From JAFASC01 sp036265935 (GTDB lineage Bacteria > Pseudomonadota > Alphaproteobacteria > Rhizobiales > Beijerinckiaceae): a stretch of 64,000 bases of DNA. The notes under the pieces are model-generated. The model had not been told where the DNA came from, ran no database searches, and saw only the letters and a program-made list of their open reading frames with translations. Positions 19,783-27,696 of the stretch are shown here, piece by piece. The position numbers and the translations under genes were made by a program. Position 1 is the stretch's first letter, and each line of letters opens with the position of its first letter. The DNA lies in contig DATAOB010000044.1 in assembly GCA_036265935.1 (NCBI GenBank), forward strand, positions 1-64,000, written 5' to 3'.

Positions 19783-21033
19783 ATGATGGCTAGGCGAAGT
19801 GGCAGCGCCGATCTTCCGCTGCATGGCGGACGCGTGCCGGCATGGCTTGCCGTACGGATGGCGAGCCTTGGCGCGATTATCACGCAAGCGGTCGTGCACC
19901 ATTACGGTCGCGATGAATTCCTTGAGCGGCTTGCCCATCCCTTCTGGTTTCAGTCGTTCGGTGCCGTCATGGGGATGGACTGGCATTCCTCCGGCATCAC
20001 GACGAGCGTAATCGGCGCTCTGAAGCGCGGTCTCGTGCCGTTGCAGGACGAGCTTGGAATTTACGTTTGCGGCGGGCGCGGCAAGCATTCCCGCCGCACG
20101 CCGGATGAACTCACCGCGCTCGGCGAACGCGTCGGATTCGACGCGCAGGCCCTGACGCGCGCAAGCCGCCTCGTGGCGAAGGTCGACAGCGCCGCCGTGC
20201 AGGACGGTTTCGATCTCTATCTGCACGGCTTCTTCGTCACGCAAGACGGCAAGTGGACGGTCGTGCAGCAGGGCATGAACGGCGACAAGCGGCAGGCGCG
20301 GCGCTATCACTGGCATTCGCACGGGCTAGCAAGTTTCGTCGACGCGCCGCATAGCGCGATCGATGGTCCCGAGCAAGGCGAAATCGTCAATCTGACGGAT
20401 CGCCGTGCCGACCGATCGCGCTCGGCACAGCTCGATTTGCTCACCGAGCGCGGTCCCGACGCAATCCTCCGCGACTTTGCCGCACTGACGAAAGCGCCGG
20501 CCGCGCAACCGGACCTGCCGTATCTGGACATGCCGGCGCATCATGACGTGCGTGCGAGCGACGTGTTCATTCGCCGTCTGCATGGTACGCTCGCCGCGGC
20601 GGCCGAGCGGGGCCCGGTGGATTTTCCCGAGCTTCTGCTGACGCCCGGTATCGGCGCGCGCACCGTGCAATCGCTTGCCATGGTGGCGGAGGTGGTGCAC
20701 GGCGCGCCTTATCGCTTCCGCGATCCCGCACGTTTTTCGCTGGCCCATGGCGGCAAGGACCGCCATCCCTATCCCGTGCCGATAAAGGTCTATGACGAGA
20801 CGATCCGTATGTTGAAAACTGCGATAAGCAACGGCAAGCTCGGACGCGAAGAGGAAATGAAAGCGTTGAAGCGCTTGGACGATCAGGCGCGGCAACTGGA
20901 GCGCACCGCAAACGAACCGAGCTTCGAGGCTGTCATAGCCGGCGAACGCGGCGCCTCGCCTGCGCTCGGCGGGCGCTCGGTGTTCGGGTGGGAGACAGAG
21001 GTCGCAAAGACCGGGCAAACGCGGGTGAGTTGA
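19783..21033 (+). CDS. DUF763 domain protein
   Basis: A 416-residue soluble protein of the DUF763 family, known from many archaea and scattered bacteria, with no established function. It has the family blocks LPLHGGRVPAWLAVRM near the N-terminus, DPFWFQ-like HPFWFQSFGAVMGMDWHSSG, and YHWHSHGLASFVDAPH. The segment ELLLTPGIGARTVQSLAMVAEVVHG resembles a helix-hairpin-helix, which hints at nucleic-acid binding. A GAGGA site precedes two adjacent ATG codons (19783, 19786). It is followed by an inverted repeat and then the ligase gene. Confidence 0.88.
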   Translation: MMARRSGSADLPLHGGRVPAWLAVRMASLGAIITQAVVHHYGRDEFLERLAHPFWFQSFGAVMGMDWHSSGITTSVIGALKRGLVPLQDELGIYVCGGRGKHSRRTPDELTALGERVGFDAQALTRASRLVAKVDSAAVQDGFDLYLHGFFVTQDGKWTVVQQGMNGDKRQARRYHWHSHGLASFVDAPHSAIDGPEQGEIVNLTDRRADRSRSAQLDLLTERGPDAILRDFAALTKAPAAQPDLPYLDMPAHHDVRASDVFIRRLHGTLAAAAERGPVDFPELLLTPGIGARTVQSLAMVAEVVHGAPYRFRDPARFSLAHGGKDRHPYPVPIKVYDETIRMLKTAISNGKLGREEEMKALKRLDDQARQLERTANEPSFEAVIAGERGASPALGGRSVFGWETEVAKTGQTRVS

Positions 21034-21042
21034 TTGAACGAT

Positions 21043-21143
21043 TGTCATTGCGAGGAGGCAAAGCCGACGAAGCAATCCAGGAAGCAAATTGCTCACTCTG
21101 CAGTGTGATGACTCCTGGATTGCTTCGCTTCGCTCGCAATGAC
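21043..21143. repeat. Imperfect inverted repeat, copy 2
   Basis: The left arm starts TGTCATTGCGAGG and reaches GAAGCAATCCAGGA. The right arm (about 21112-21143) is TCCTGGATTGCTTCG through CTCGCAATGACG. It is the same element as at 14125-14207 but inverted: the longer arm containing AAGCCGACGAAG is on the left here and on the right there. It ends about 10-15 bases before the ribosome-binding site of the ligase gene, so a folded transcript could affect its translation or act as a processing site. Confidence 0.88.
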
Positions 21144-21166
21144 GGCATTATCAAAGCGAGGAAGCC

Positions 21167-22711
21167 ATGCTCGTCAATGAAATGATCCGGCGCGGGGCGC
21201 GCTATTTCGCCGATGATGTTGCGGTTTTGTTTGGTGACGAGCGTCTGACCTATCGTGAGGTCGACGAGCGCTCGAACGCGCTTGCGCATGCACTGATCGC
21301 GCAAGGACTAGAGCCGCACGACCGCATTGGACTGCTTCTCAACAATTCGCAAAACAGCGTCTTGATCGATTTTGCCTGTCTGAAGGCGCGTTTGACGCGC
21401 ATGCCGCTGAACTCGCGGCTGGCGGTCGCCGAGCAGACGAAAATGCTGACGATCGCTGGGGCAAAGACGCTCGTCTATGGGCCCGATCTCGTCGATGTCG
21501 CGCGCGAGCTGCAAACGGCGCTTCCGTATCTAAAGCTTCTCGGCCTCGGCATCAATGCGCATGGCGAGGATTTACTGACGCTGGCGCAAACGCACCCAGA
21601 CACACGGCCCGATGCGCAAGCCGAGCCCGATGATGTCGTGCTGGCGATTTTCACGTCTGGCACGACGGGCAAGCTGAAAGCGGTTCAGCACACCCAGGCG
21701 AGTTACGCCGGGATTGTTCTGAACATTCTTTTGAACCTTCCCGATATTCGGCGCGGCGACGTCATGCTGCATGCCGCCTCGCTCATTCATGCGAGCGGCA
21801 CGTTCGTCGTGCCCTATTGGCTGCGCGGCGGCGCCTCGGCCGTGCTGCCCGGCTTCACCCCCGCGTCCTATTTCGATGCGATCGAGAAATGGCGGCCGGC
21901 CGCGCTCAACATGGTGCCGACCATGCTCGGCATGCTGTTAGAACAGAACCGCGCCGCCGACATCGACATGTCGTCGGTGCGCACCATCATCTACGGCGCC
22001 TCGCCGATGCCGCGGCCGGTGATCAAGCGCGCCCTCGATCTCTGGGGCCCGCGTTTCCTGCAATATTACGGGCAGACCGAGGCGCCGCTCTTCATCACGC
22101 ATCTGCGCGCCGAGGATCATGTCGGCCAAAACGCCGACCGGCGGCTGCTCGCCTGCGGCCAGCCGAGCGAGGATTGCGAAATCCGCCTGGTCGATCCCGA
22201 CGGAAACGACGTGCCATCAGGTGAGAGCGGCGAGATCGCGCTGCGTGCGCCATTCCAGATGAAGGACTACCTCGACGAGCCGGAGCTCAACCAGGCGACG
22301 TTCCTGCCCGGCGGCTTCATACGTACCCGCGACGTCGGACGCTTCGACGAAGCCGGCTTTCTCTATCTCGTCGATCGTACCTCCGACATGATCGTCACCG
22401 GCGGCTACAACGTCTATCCGCGCGAGGTCGAGGACGTGCTCGCGGCGCACCCGCACGTGCGTGAGGTCGTCGTCGTCGGGATTCCCGACGACAAATGGGG
22501 CGAGGCGGTCGCCGCCTTCGTTGCGCTCCGCCAAAACGAGAGCGCGGAGGAAGCCGACATCATCGCCTTCGCGCGGTCAAAGCTTGCCGGCTACAAGGTG
22601 CCGAAGAGCGTGCATTTCATAAACGAAGTGCCGAAGAGCCCGGTCGGCAAGCTCTTGCGCCGCGCCGTGCGCGACCCGTTCTGGGCCGGCCGCGAGCGCC
22701 GCATCGGCTGA
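21167..22711 (+). CDS. Class I adenylate-forming enzyme (acyl-CoA ligase type)
   Basis: A 514-residue ANL-superfamily enzyme that activates a carboxylate with ATP, most likely then making a CoA thioester. The phosphate-binding loop is IFTSGTTGKLKAVQHT (about 163-178). The adenine motif is YYGQTEAP, the hinge aspartate lies in TRDVGRFDEAGF and DRTSDMIVTGGYNVYPREVE, and the catalytic Lys lies in VPKSPVGKLLRR near the end. The length fits medium- or long-chain acyl-CoA synthetases; the substrate is not predictable here. A GAGGAAG site precedes the ATG. Confidence 0.9.
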   Translation: MLVNEMIRRGARYFADDVAVLFGDERLTYREVDERSNALAHALIAQGLEPHDRIGLLLNNSQNSVLIDFACLKARLTRMPLNSRLAVAEQTKMLTIAGAKTLVYGPDLVDVARELQTALPYLKLLGLGINAHGEDLLTLAQTHPDTRPDAQAEPDDVVLAIFTSGTTGKLKAVQHTQASYAGIVLNILLNLPDIRRGDVMLHAASLIHASGTFVVPYWLRGGASAVLPGFTPASYFDAIEKWRPAALNMVPTMLGMLLEQNRAADIDMSSVRTIIYGASPMPRPVIKRALDLWGPRFLQYYGQTEAPLFITHLRAEDHVGQNADRRLLACGQPSEDCEIRLVDPDGNDVPSGESGEIALRAPFQMKDYLDEPELNQATFLPGGFIRTRDVGRFDEAGFLYLVDRTSDMIVTGGYNVYPREVEDVLAAHPHVREVVVVGIPDDKWGEAVAAFVALRQNESAEEADIIAFARSKLAGYKVPKSVHFINEVPKSPVGKLLRRAVRDPFWAGRERRIG

Positions 22712-22811
22712 GACTTTGCCGCGGCAGAGGCGCGCGCTCTGGACAGAACAAAACAGCCGGCTCAGACTGCAAGTTGCTCGGGCGCTCGCCTCCGATACGC
22801 GGGAGTACATC

Positions 22812-23630
22812 ATGGCCGATTATGCCGTTTGCATTCCCAGATCTCTGGCTGGTGACAAGCTCATTGCCGCGGCGGACATGGCGGCGAAGATCAACCCGGT
22901 CAATCACGCACCGCTTTATCGGCTGGCGGCGATCGTCCCCGGCCTCGAGGTCACGCGCGAGCGCATAGCCGTGATGACCACCAAATATTGGCATACCAAC
23001 GGGGTGAAGCTGACGGTCGGATTCCTCGACAATCCACCGGCCGATCTTCGCGCCAAAATCCTCTCGCATATGAATGCGTGGTCGTCGCGGCTGAATGTCA
23101 ACTTCACCGAGACCAATACCGATCCGCAGGTACGGATCACGCGCACGCCAGGGGGCGGTCACTGGTCCTATTTGGGAGTCGATATTTTAACCATAGAGCC
23201 CTCGCACCCGACGATGAATCTGGACAGCTTTACCATGGACGCGCCCGACTCCGAGTTCTTCCGCGTGGTCAGGCACGAAACCGGCCATACGCTCGGCTGC
23301 CCGCACGAGCATATGCGGCGCGACCTCGTCGAGCGGATCGACGTCGACAAAGCCATTGCCTATTTCGGCGCGACGCAAGGCTGGGATCCCGATCAAGTTC
23401 GGCGGCAGGTTCTCACGCCGCTCGAGGATGCATCGCTTTGGGGGACGGACCGTTTCGATCAGAATTCGATCATGTGCTATCAGCTGCCGGGGACGATCAC
23501 GAAGGACGGCCAACCGATTCTCGGCGGGTATGACATTGACGAGTCCGATTTCGCTTTCATGGCAAAGGTCTACCCAAAGACGCTGCAAGACGTCGACGGC
23601 GACGGCGAGCCGCAGCTGCTGCGGCGCTGA
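22812..23630 (+). CDS. Metzincin metallopeptidase, M12A/astacin-like, no signal peptide
   Basis: A zinc endopeptidase of 272 residues. The zinc site is H155-E-T-G-H159-T-L-G-C-P-H165, the extended HExxHxxGxxH of metzincins, and the Met-turn SIMCY is at 219-223. The motif order fits the astacin-like M12 group of soil Proteobacteria. The N-terminus (MADYAVCIPRSLAGDK) is not a signal peptide, so secretion would need another route or the enzyme is intracellular. No inhibitor or secretion genes are adjacent. It is followed at once by a chimeric beta-helix ORF. Confidence 0.87.
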   Translation: MADYAVCIPRSLAGDKLIAAADMAAKINPVNHAPLYRLAAIVPGLEVTRERIAVMTTKYWHTNGVKLTVGFLDNPPADLRAKILSHMNAWSSRLNVNFTETNTDPQVRITRTPGGGHWSYLGVDILTIEPSHPTMNLDSFTMDAPDSEFFRVVRHETGHTLGCPHEHMRRDLVERIDVDKAIAYFGATQGWDPDQVRRQVLTPLEDASLWGTDRFDQNSIMCYQLPGTITKDGQPILGGYDIDESDFAFMAKVYPKTLQDVDGDGEPQLLRR

Positions 23631-23646
23631 GCCGCGGGTCACGTTT

Positions 23647-24504
23647 GTGCGCCTCGCACGCGCGCAGGAATCGGAGCTGCCGCACGAATTGTCTCTTGCC
23701 TTCTCCGATTCCGATTCCGATTCCGAGCCGGCGAGCGTCCTGTCGCGGCATTTGCAGGGATCATCGCAGCGCGACGCGCAGAGCGAAGCCGCAATGATGA
23801 TGAATCGCGCCGAAGCGCAGCGGCGCGCCGAAACCGCGTTGCAGGATTTGTGGGTCGCGCGCGAGAGTGTGGAGTTTTGTGTCCGGCCGAACCTGGTGGG
23901 GCACACCAATGGTGTAGTCATTAACGGCTCTGCGACCGGAGGCACTCCGTCCGGCCCCTGCTATGCCGTCGTAATAAACATACTAAACTCAAGCTTCTTC
24001 TACACCAGCGGAGGCATCGTGATCGGTCCATACGTGCAAGGCATTACCATTGACAAGACCAACTTTACCAACAGCAATTACGGCGTCTACGTTGGCTCAC
24101 CCAGCACCGGAGGTTACCAGCTTTACGTCGCTCATTCACAATTCAATATGGCGATTGAGCAGATCGTCGTCAACGACTTCTACAACGAAGTGAATATCAA
24201 TCTGATCTATGTTCCCGCGGGTCATACGGGCATAACGATCAATGCGTCCAGCAGCGGGTCGCAATATCTTATTCACGACAACCAGATCGCCGGCACGACC
24301 GGCGGTCCGGGCGGCAATACCGGAATAAGCTTCGGTGTAGCAGGCGATTTCTCAATCGTTCACCACAATCAGCTCCTGAACTTGACTACCGGCATCCGCG
24401 TTGCGGGTTCCGTTAGCAATGTAACGGGAAGCGGCAACGCATATAAAAACGTCAACACTCACACGGCGATCTCGTCCTCAGGCGGCGGTAACACCGTGAA
24501 CTAA
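23647..24504 (+). CDS. Chimeric ORF ending in a right-handed beta-helix, low GC
   Basis: From a possible GTG at 23647 the ORF has 285 residues of two unlike parts. Residues 1 to about 76 are charged and helical, with an SDSDSDSEP tract made from repeated TCCGAT units. After about 23870 the sequence becomes Gly/Asn/Ser/Thr-rich with visibly lower GC, and repeated turns such as TIDKTNFTNSNYGVYVG and YLIHDNQIAGTTGGPGGNTG are typical of parallel beta-helix (pectate-lyase-like) proteins. The helix lacks the usual N-terminal coils, so it looks truncated or fused. The start is uncertain because the frame is open upstream to 23356 and no strong ribosome-binding site is seen. Function unknown. Confidence 0.6.
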   Translation: MRLARAQESELPHELSLAFSDSDSDSEPASVLSRHLQGSSQRDAQSEAAMMMNRAEAQRRAETALQDLWVARESVEFCVRPNLVGHTNGVVINGSATGGTPSGPCYAVVINILNSSFFYTSGGIVIGPYVQGITIDKTNFTNSNYGVYVGSPSTGGYQLYVAHSQFNMAIEQIVVNDFYNEVNINLIYVPAGHTGITINASSSGSQYLIHDNQIAGTTGGPGGNTGISFGVAGDFSIVHHNQLLNLTTGIRVAGSVSNVTGSGNAYKNVNTHTAISSSGGGNTVN

Positions 24505-24615
24505 CCAAAGACGCGGTAGCGGTGAGTCCAGCCAAATGGGCTCCCCGCGCGTCACCAGTGCTGCGGGAAGTCGTTCAGCCGGCATTCATGGTCAATGGCC
24601 AAGATTGGCGCTCGC

Positions 24616-24942
24616 ATGCGCCTCGTCCCGCTCACAATTGTGGCTTCGCTGTTCGCCGCCACCGCCTTCCTCTTGCCGCCACGCTCCCTGGCTGCGCAGC
24701 TTGCGCCGCTTGAGTGCCTCTCCACCGACGAGACACGCGAGGAGATCGCGTCGGCCAAGGTCGTCCAGCCCTTCACCCTTATGAAACGTGCCGCCGGCGA
24801 TCTGCATGCGGAGGCGGTGGACGGCCGGCTCTGCCGCTGGAACAACGAGCTGATTTATGAGATCAGTTTGCTGCGGCGCGACGGGCATATTGTCCGCGTG
24901 CTCTACAATGCGGCAAACGGCAAAGCCCTGGAGCGCCGCTGA
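24616..24942 (+). CDS. PepSY-like small exported protein
   Basis: A 108-residue protein with a signal peptide (MRLVPLTIVASLFAATAFLL, cleavage near SLAA) and a small domain ending RRDGHIVRVLYNAANGKALE, which resembles the PepSY repeat. It lies 12 bp before a response regulator gene, an arrangement I associate with feuP/feuQ-type loci in Rhizobiales. It may modulate the sensor kinase from the periplasm; that is inference. The ATG at 24616 is preferred to the one at 24595. Confidence 0.75.
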   Translation: MRLVPLTIVASLFAATAFLLPPRSLAAQLAPLECLSTDETREEIASAKVVQPFTLMKRAAGDLHAEAVDGRLCRWNNELIYEISLLRRDGHIVRVLYNAANGKALERR

Positions 24943-24954
24943 CCTGGAGTATTC

Positions 24955-25647
24955 GTGCGGCTTCTCGTTGTCGAAGACGACCGCGACCTCAACCGCCAGC
25001 TGGTGCAGGCGCTCGATCAGGCAGGCTACGCGGTCGACCGGGCCTACGATGGCGAGGAAGGTCACTTCCTCGGCGACACCGAGCCGTATGACGCAATCGT
25101 CCTCGACATTGGCCTACCGAAGAAGGACGGGATCACGGTTCTCGAGGAGTGGCGCCGCGCCGGCCGGATGATGCCGGTGCTCATCCTCACCGCGCGCGAC
25201 CGGTGGAGCGACAAGGTCCAGGGTTTCGATGCGGGTGCCGATGATTACGTTGCCAAGCCCTTCCACATGGAGGAGGTGCTGGCGCGCTTGCGCGCGCTAT
25301 TGCGGCGCGCAACGGGCCACGCCACCAACGAACTCACCTGCGGGCCGGTCCGCCTCGACACGAAAGCCGGACGAGTCGTTGTCGACGGTGCGCCGGTCAA
25401 ACTCACCTCGCACGAATACCGCCTTCTCGCCTATCTGATGCACCATTCCGGCCGCGTGATTTCGCGCGCCGAAATCGTCGAGCATCTCTACGATCAGGAT
25501 TTCGACCGCGACTCCAATACGATTGAGGTCTTTGTCGGCCGCCTGCGCAAAAAGCTCGGCGTCGATGTGATTCAGACGGTGCGCGGTCTCGGATATTTGA
25601 TCGCTCCACCCGACGCGAGCAGCGCGCCTCAATCTGCAAGCCAGTAA
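24955..25647 (+). CDS. OmpR-family response regulator, FeuP-like
   Basis: A cytoplasmic transcription factor of 230 residues. The receiver domain has acidic residues E7-D8-D9, phospho-acceptor Asp51 in VLDIGLPKKDG, and Lys in DDYVAKPFHMEE. The C-terminal winged helix (Trans_reg_C) has SHEYRLLAYLMHHSGRVISR and SNTIEVFVGRLRKKLG. The start is GTG at 24955 with GGAG five bases upstream. The partner kinase gene follows 7 bp later. The context with the PepSY-like gene, ccmE and degP suggests the FeuP lineage, but a specific role is not shown. Confidence 0.9.
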   Translation: MRLLVVEDDRDLNRQLVQALDQAGYAVDRAYDGEEGHFLGDTEPYDAIVLDIGLPKKDGITVLEEWRRAGRMMPVLILTARDRWSDKVQGFDAGADDYVAKPFHMEEVLARLRALLRRATGHATNELTCGPVRLDTKAGRVVVDGAPVKLTSHEYRLLAYLMHHSGRVISRAEIVEHLYDQDFDRDSNTIEVFVGRLRKKLGVDVIQTVRGLGYLIAPPDASSAPQSASQ

Positions 25648-25654
25648 CGCGGAG

Positions 25655-27037
25655 ATGACGCGCCTTCGCTTTGGCGAGCAATCGATCGCGGTGCGCCTGT
25701 TCGTCATGTCGGCGCTGTGGAGCTTTATCATCCTGCTCGTCGCGGGATTTCTGCTCACCGCTTATTATCGCCGGACCAGCGAGCAGGCTTTCGATGATCG
25801 CCTCGGCTCGTTCCTGCGCGCGTTGATCGCCGACATCGTGACGGCCGGGTCGAGCCGCATCGAACCAGGCGGCCTCGGCGATCCCCGCTTCGAGGTCGCG
25901 CTTTCGGGCTGGTATTGGCAGATAACCCGGCTCGATGCCGAAAAACCGGAAGTGCAGGCCTCGCGCTCGCTGTTTGCCGCAAGTCTGCCGCGGCTCGCCG
26001 ACGCGCGCGTCCCCGCCGAAGATGGCGGACTGCGCCGCGCCTCGATCAACGGACCGGACGAGCGGCCTTTGCGACTTGTCGAGCGTGTCGTCGACACTGA
26101 AGGTAATGGCATCTATCTCGTGCAGGTCGCCGCCCCTGTAACAGATCTCGAGGCGCAAATCCGGCGCTTCGAATACGCTCTTGCCGTCACGTTTGGCCTG
26201 CTGGCACTGGCGCTGGTCGGCACGACCGCCTTCCAGGTGCGCTTTGGCTTGCGCCCGCTGCGGCAGCTCGAAGCCGGCATTGCGCAAATCCGCCGCGGTG
26301 AGACGGATCGCGTCGAAGGCGCCTTTCCGCGCGACATAGCGCCGGTCGCCGCCGAGCTCAATCTGCTCATCGCCGCCAATCGCGACATCGTCGAGCGCGC
26401 ACGTACGCAGGTTGGCAATCTCGCGCATGCTCTGAAGACACCACTCAGCGTCATCGTCAACGAAGCGGCTGCGAGCAGAGGCGCGCTCGCCGAAAAAGTC
26501 GGCGAGCAAGTGCAGATCATGCGCGATCAACTCGCCTATTACCTCGATCGCGCCCGTGCGGCGACGCGTGCCGGCGCGCTCGGCACAGCGACGGAGGTCG
26601 CGCCGGTCATTGCGGCGCTGCAGCGCACATTCGAGAAAATTTATGTCGAGCGTGCGCTCACGATCAGGACCGATGTGCCTGCGGGTTTGCGCTTCTTCGG
26701 CGAGCGGCAGGATTTCGAGGAGATGGTCGGCAACCTCGTCGATAATGCCTGCAAATGGGCGCAGTCAGATATCGAGATCCGCCTGCAGAGCGAACCCGGC
26801 GCGTCGGCTGGCCAGAAGCTGCTGCGCATCGTCGTCGACGATGATGGGCCAGGCCTGACACCCGAGCAGCGCGAGGAAGCCACCCGCCGCGGCCGCCGGC
26901 TGGACGAGACGAAGCCGGGCTCCGGGCTCGGCCTGTCAATCGTCAGCGACCTCGCGGCCGGCTATGGCGGGTCGCTCATCCTGGCGACAAGCCCCCTCGG
27001 GGGCTTGCGCGCGGAGCTGAGCCTACCGGCGGCGTGA
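25655..27037 (+). CDS. Sensor histidine kinase, FeuQ/PhoQ-like
   Basis: An inner-membrane sensor kinase of 460 residues. Membrane helices lie at about 15-36 and 172-194 and flank a periplasmic domain of about 135 residues. A HAMP-like linker follows, then the H-box AHALKTPLSVIVNE with His258, the N-box NLVDNACKWAQ and DDDGPGLTPEQ with GSGLGLSIV. ALKTPLSV is typical of the PhoQ-like class. It forms a pair with the preceding regulator. The ATG at 25655 has GGAG very close; an internal start is possible. Confidence 0.9.
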   Translation: MTRLRFGEQSIAVRLFVMSALWSFIILLVAGFLLTAYYRRTSEQAFDDRLGSFLRALIADIVTAGSSRIEPGGLGDPRFEVALSGWYWQITRLDAEKPEVQASRSLFAASLPRLADARVPAEDGGLRRASINGPDERPLRLVERVVDTEGNGIYLVQVAAPVTDLEAQIRRFEYALAVTFGLLALALVGTTAFQVRFGLRPLRQLEAGIAQIRRGETDRVEGAFPRDIAPVAAELNLLIAANRDIVERARTQVGNLAHALKTPLSVIVNEAAASRGALAEKVGEQVQIMRDQLAYYLDRARAATRAGALGTATEVAPVIAALQRTFEKIYVERALTIRTDVPAGLRFFGERQDFEEMVGNLVDNACKWAQSDIEIRLQSEPGASAGQKLLRIVVDDDGPGLTPEQREEATRRGRRLDETKPGSGLGLSIVSDLAAGYGGSLILATSPLGGLRAELSLPAA

Positions 27038-27104
27038 CGCCGGACCGCGGTTGCGACACACATCCGCCTTTCGGCAGCCCGCCCGAGCCGCTAAAGCTCC
27101 GGCG

Positions 27105-27566
27105 ATGACTCGCCGTGCGCGCAGACTGACGATTATCGGCTCCGCCCTGGGAGTGCTCGCGCTTGCGGTCGGCCTGGTCCTCTTCGCCCTGCGCGACAAC
27201 ATCGTTTTCTTCTACAGCCCCGCCGAAATCGAAGCGCGCCACGTCGCGCCGGGCACGCGCTTACGCATTGGCGGCCTCGTCGAACAGGGCTCGTTCAAAC
27301 GCGAGCAGGGACGCTCCGTCGCTTTTGTGGTGACGGATGGGAAGGGCAATCTGCCGGTCACCTATACCGGTCTCTTGCCGGACTTATTCCGCGAGGGGCA
27401 GGGCGTCGTCGTCGAAGGCGCGCTCGATCAGAGCGGCACGTTTCGCGCCGACAACGTGCTCGCCAAGCACGACGAACGCTACATGCCGCGCGAAGTGGCC
27501 GATGCCTTGAAGAAGCAGGGCGTCTGGCAGGGCGGCAGTCCGACCACGAACAGCGCCACTCGTTAG
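27105..27566 (+). CDS. ccmE: Cytochrome c maturation protein CcmE (CycJ)
   Basis: A periplasmic heme chaperone, membrane-anchored, that receives heme from CcmCD/CcmB and hands it to CcmF/CcmH. The 153-residue protein has a basic N-terminus, one membrane helix (about 9-29), an OB-fold core (LRIGGLVEQGSFKR, VTDGKGNLPVTYTGLLPDLFREGQGVVVEG) and the heme-binding His122 with Tyr126 in LAKHDERYMP. In many Rhizobiales ccmE sits in a cycHJKL cluster between feuPQ and degP. Here its flanks are the same but ccmI (cycH), ccmF (cycK) and ccmH (cycL) are absent from the window. Confidence 0.94.
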   Translation: MTRRARRLTIIGSALGVLALAVGLVLFALRDNIVFFYSPAEIEARHVAPGTRLRIGGLVEQGSFKREQGRSVAFVVTDGKGNLPVTYTGLLPDLFREGQGVVVEGALDQSGTFRADNVLAKHDERYMPREVADALKKQGVWQGGSPTTNSATR

Positions 27567-27696
27567 GCATGATTTTGCGCGCGCGCGCCAAACCTTTCCA
27601 AGATTTCATCTAGCTGAAATGGCACGGTAATCCGGTCCATCCCATGTTTCTGCGAGGGCGGCAAACGCCCGCGCGAAATTCTGGAGACCGAGATAC

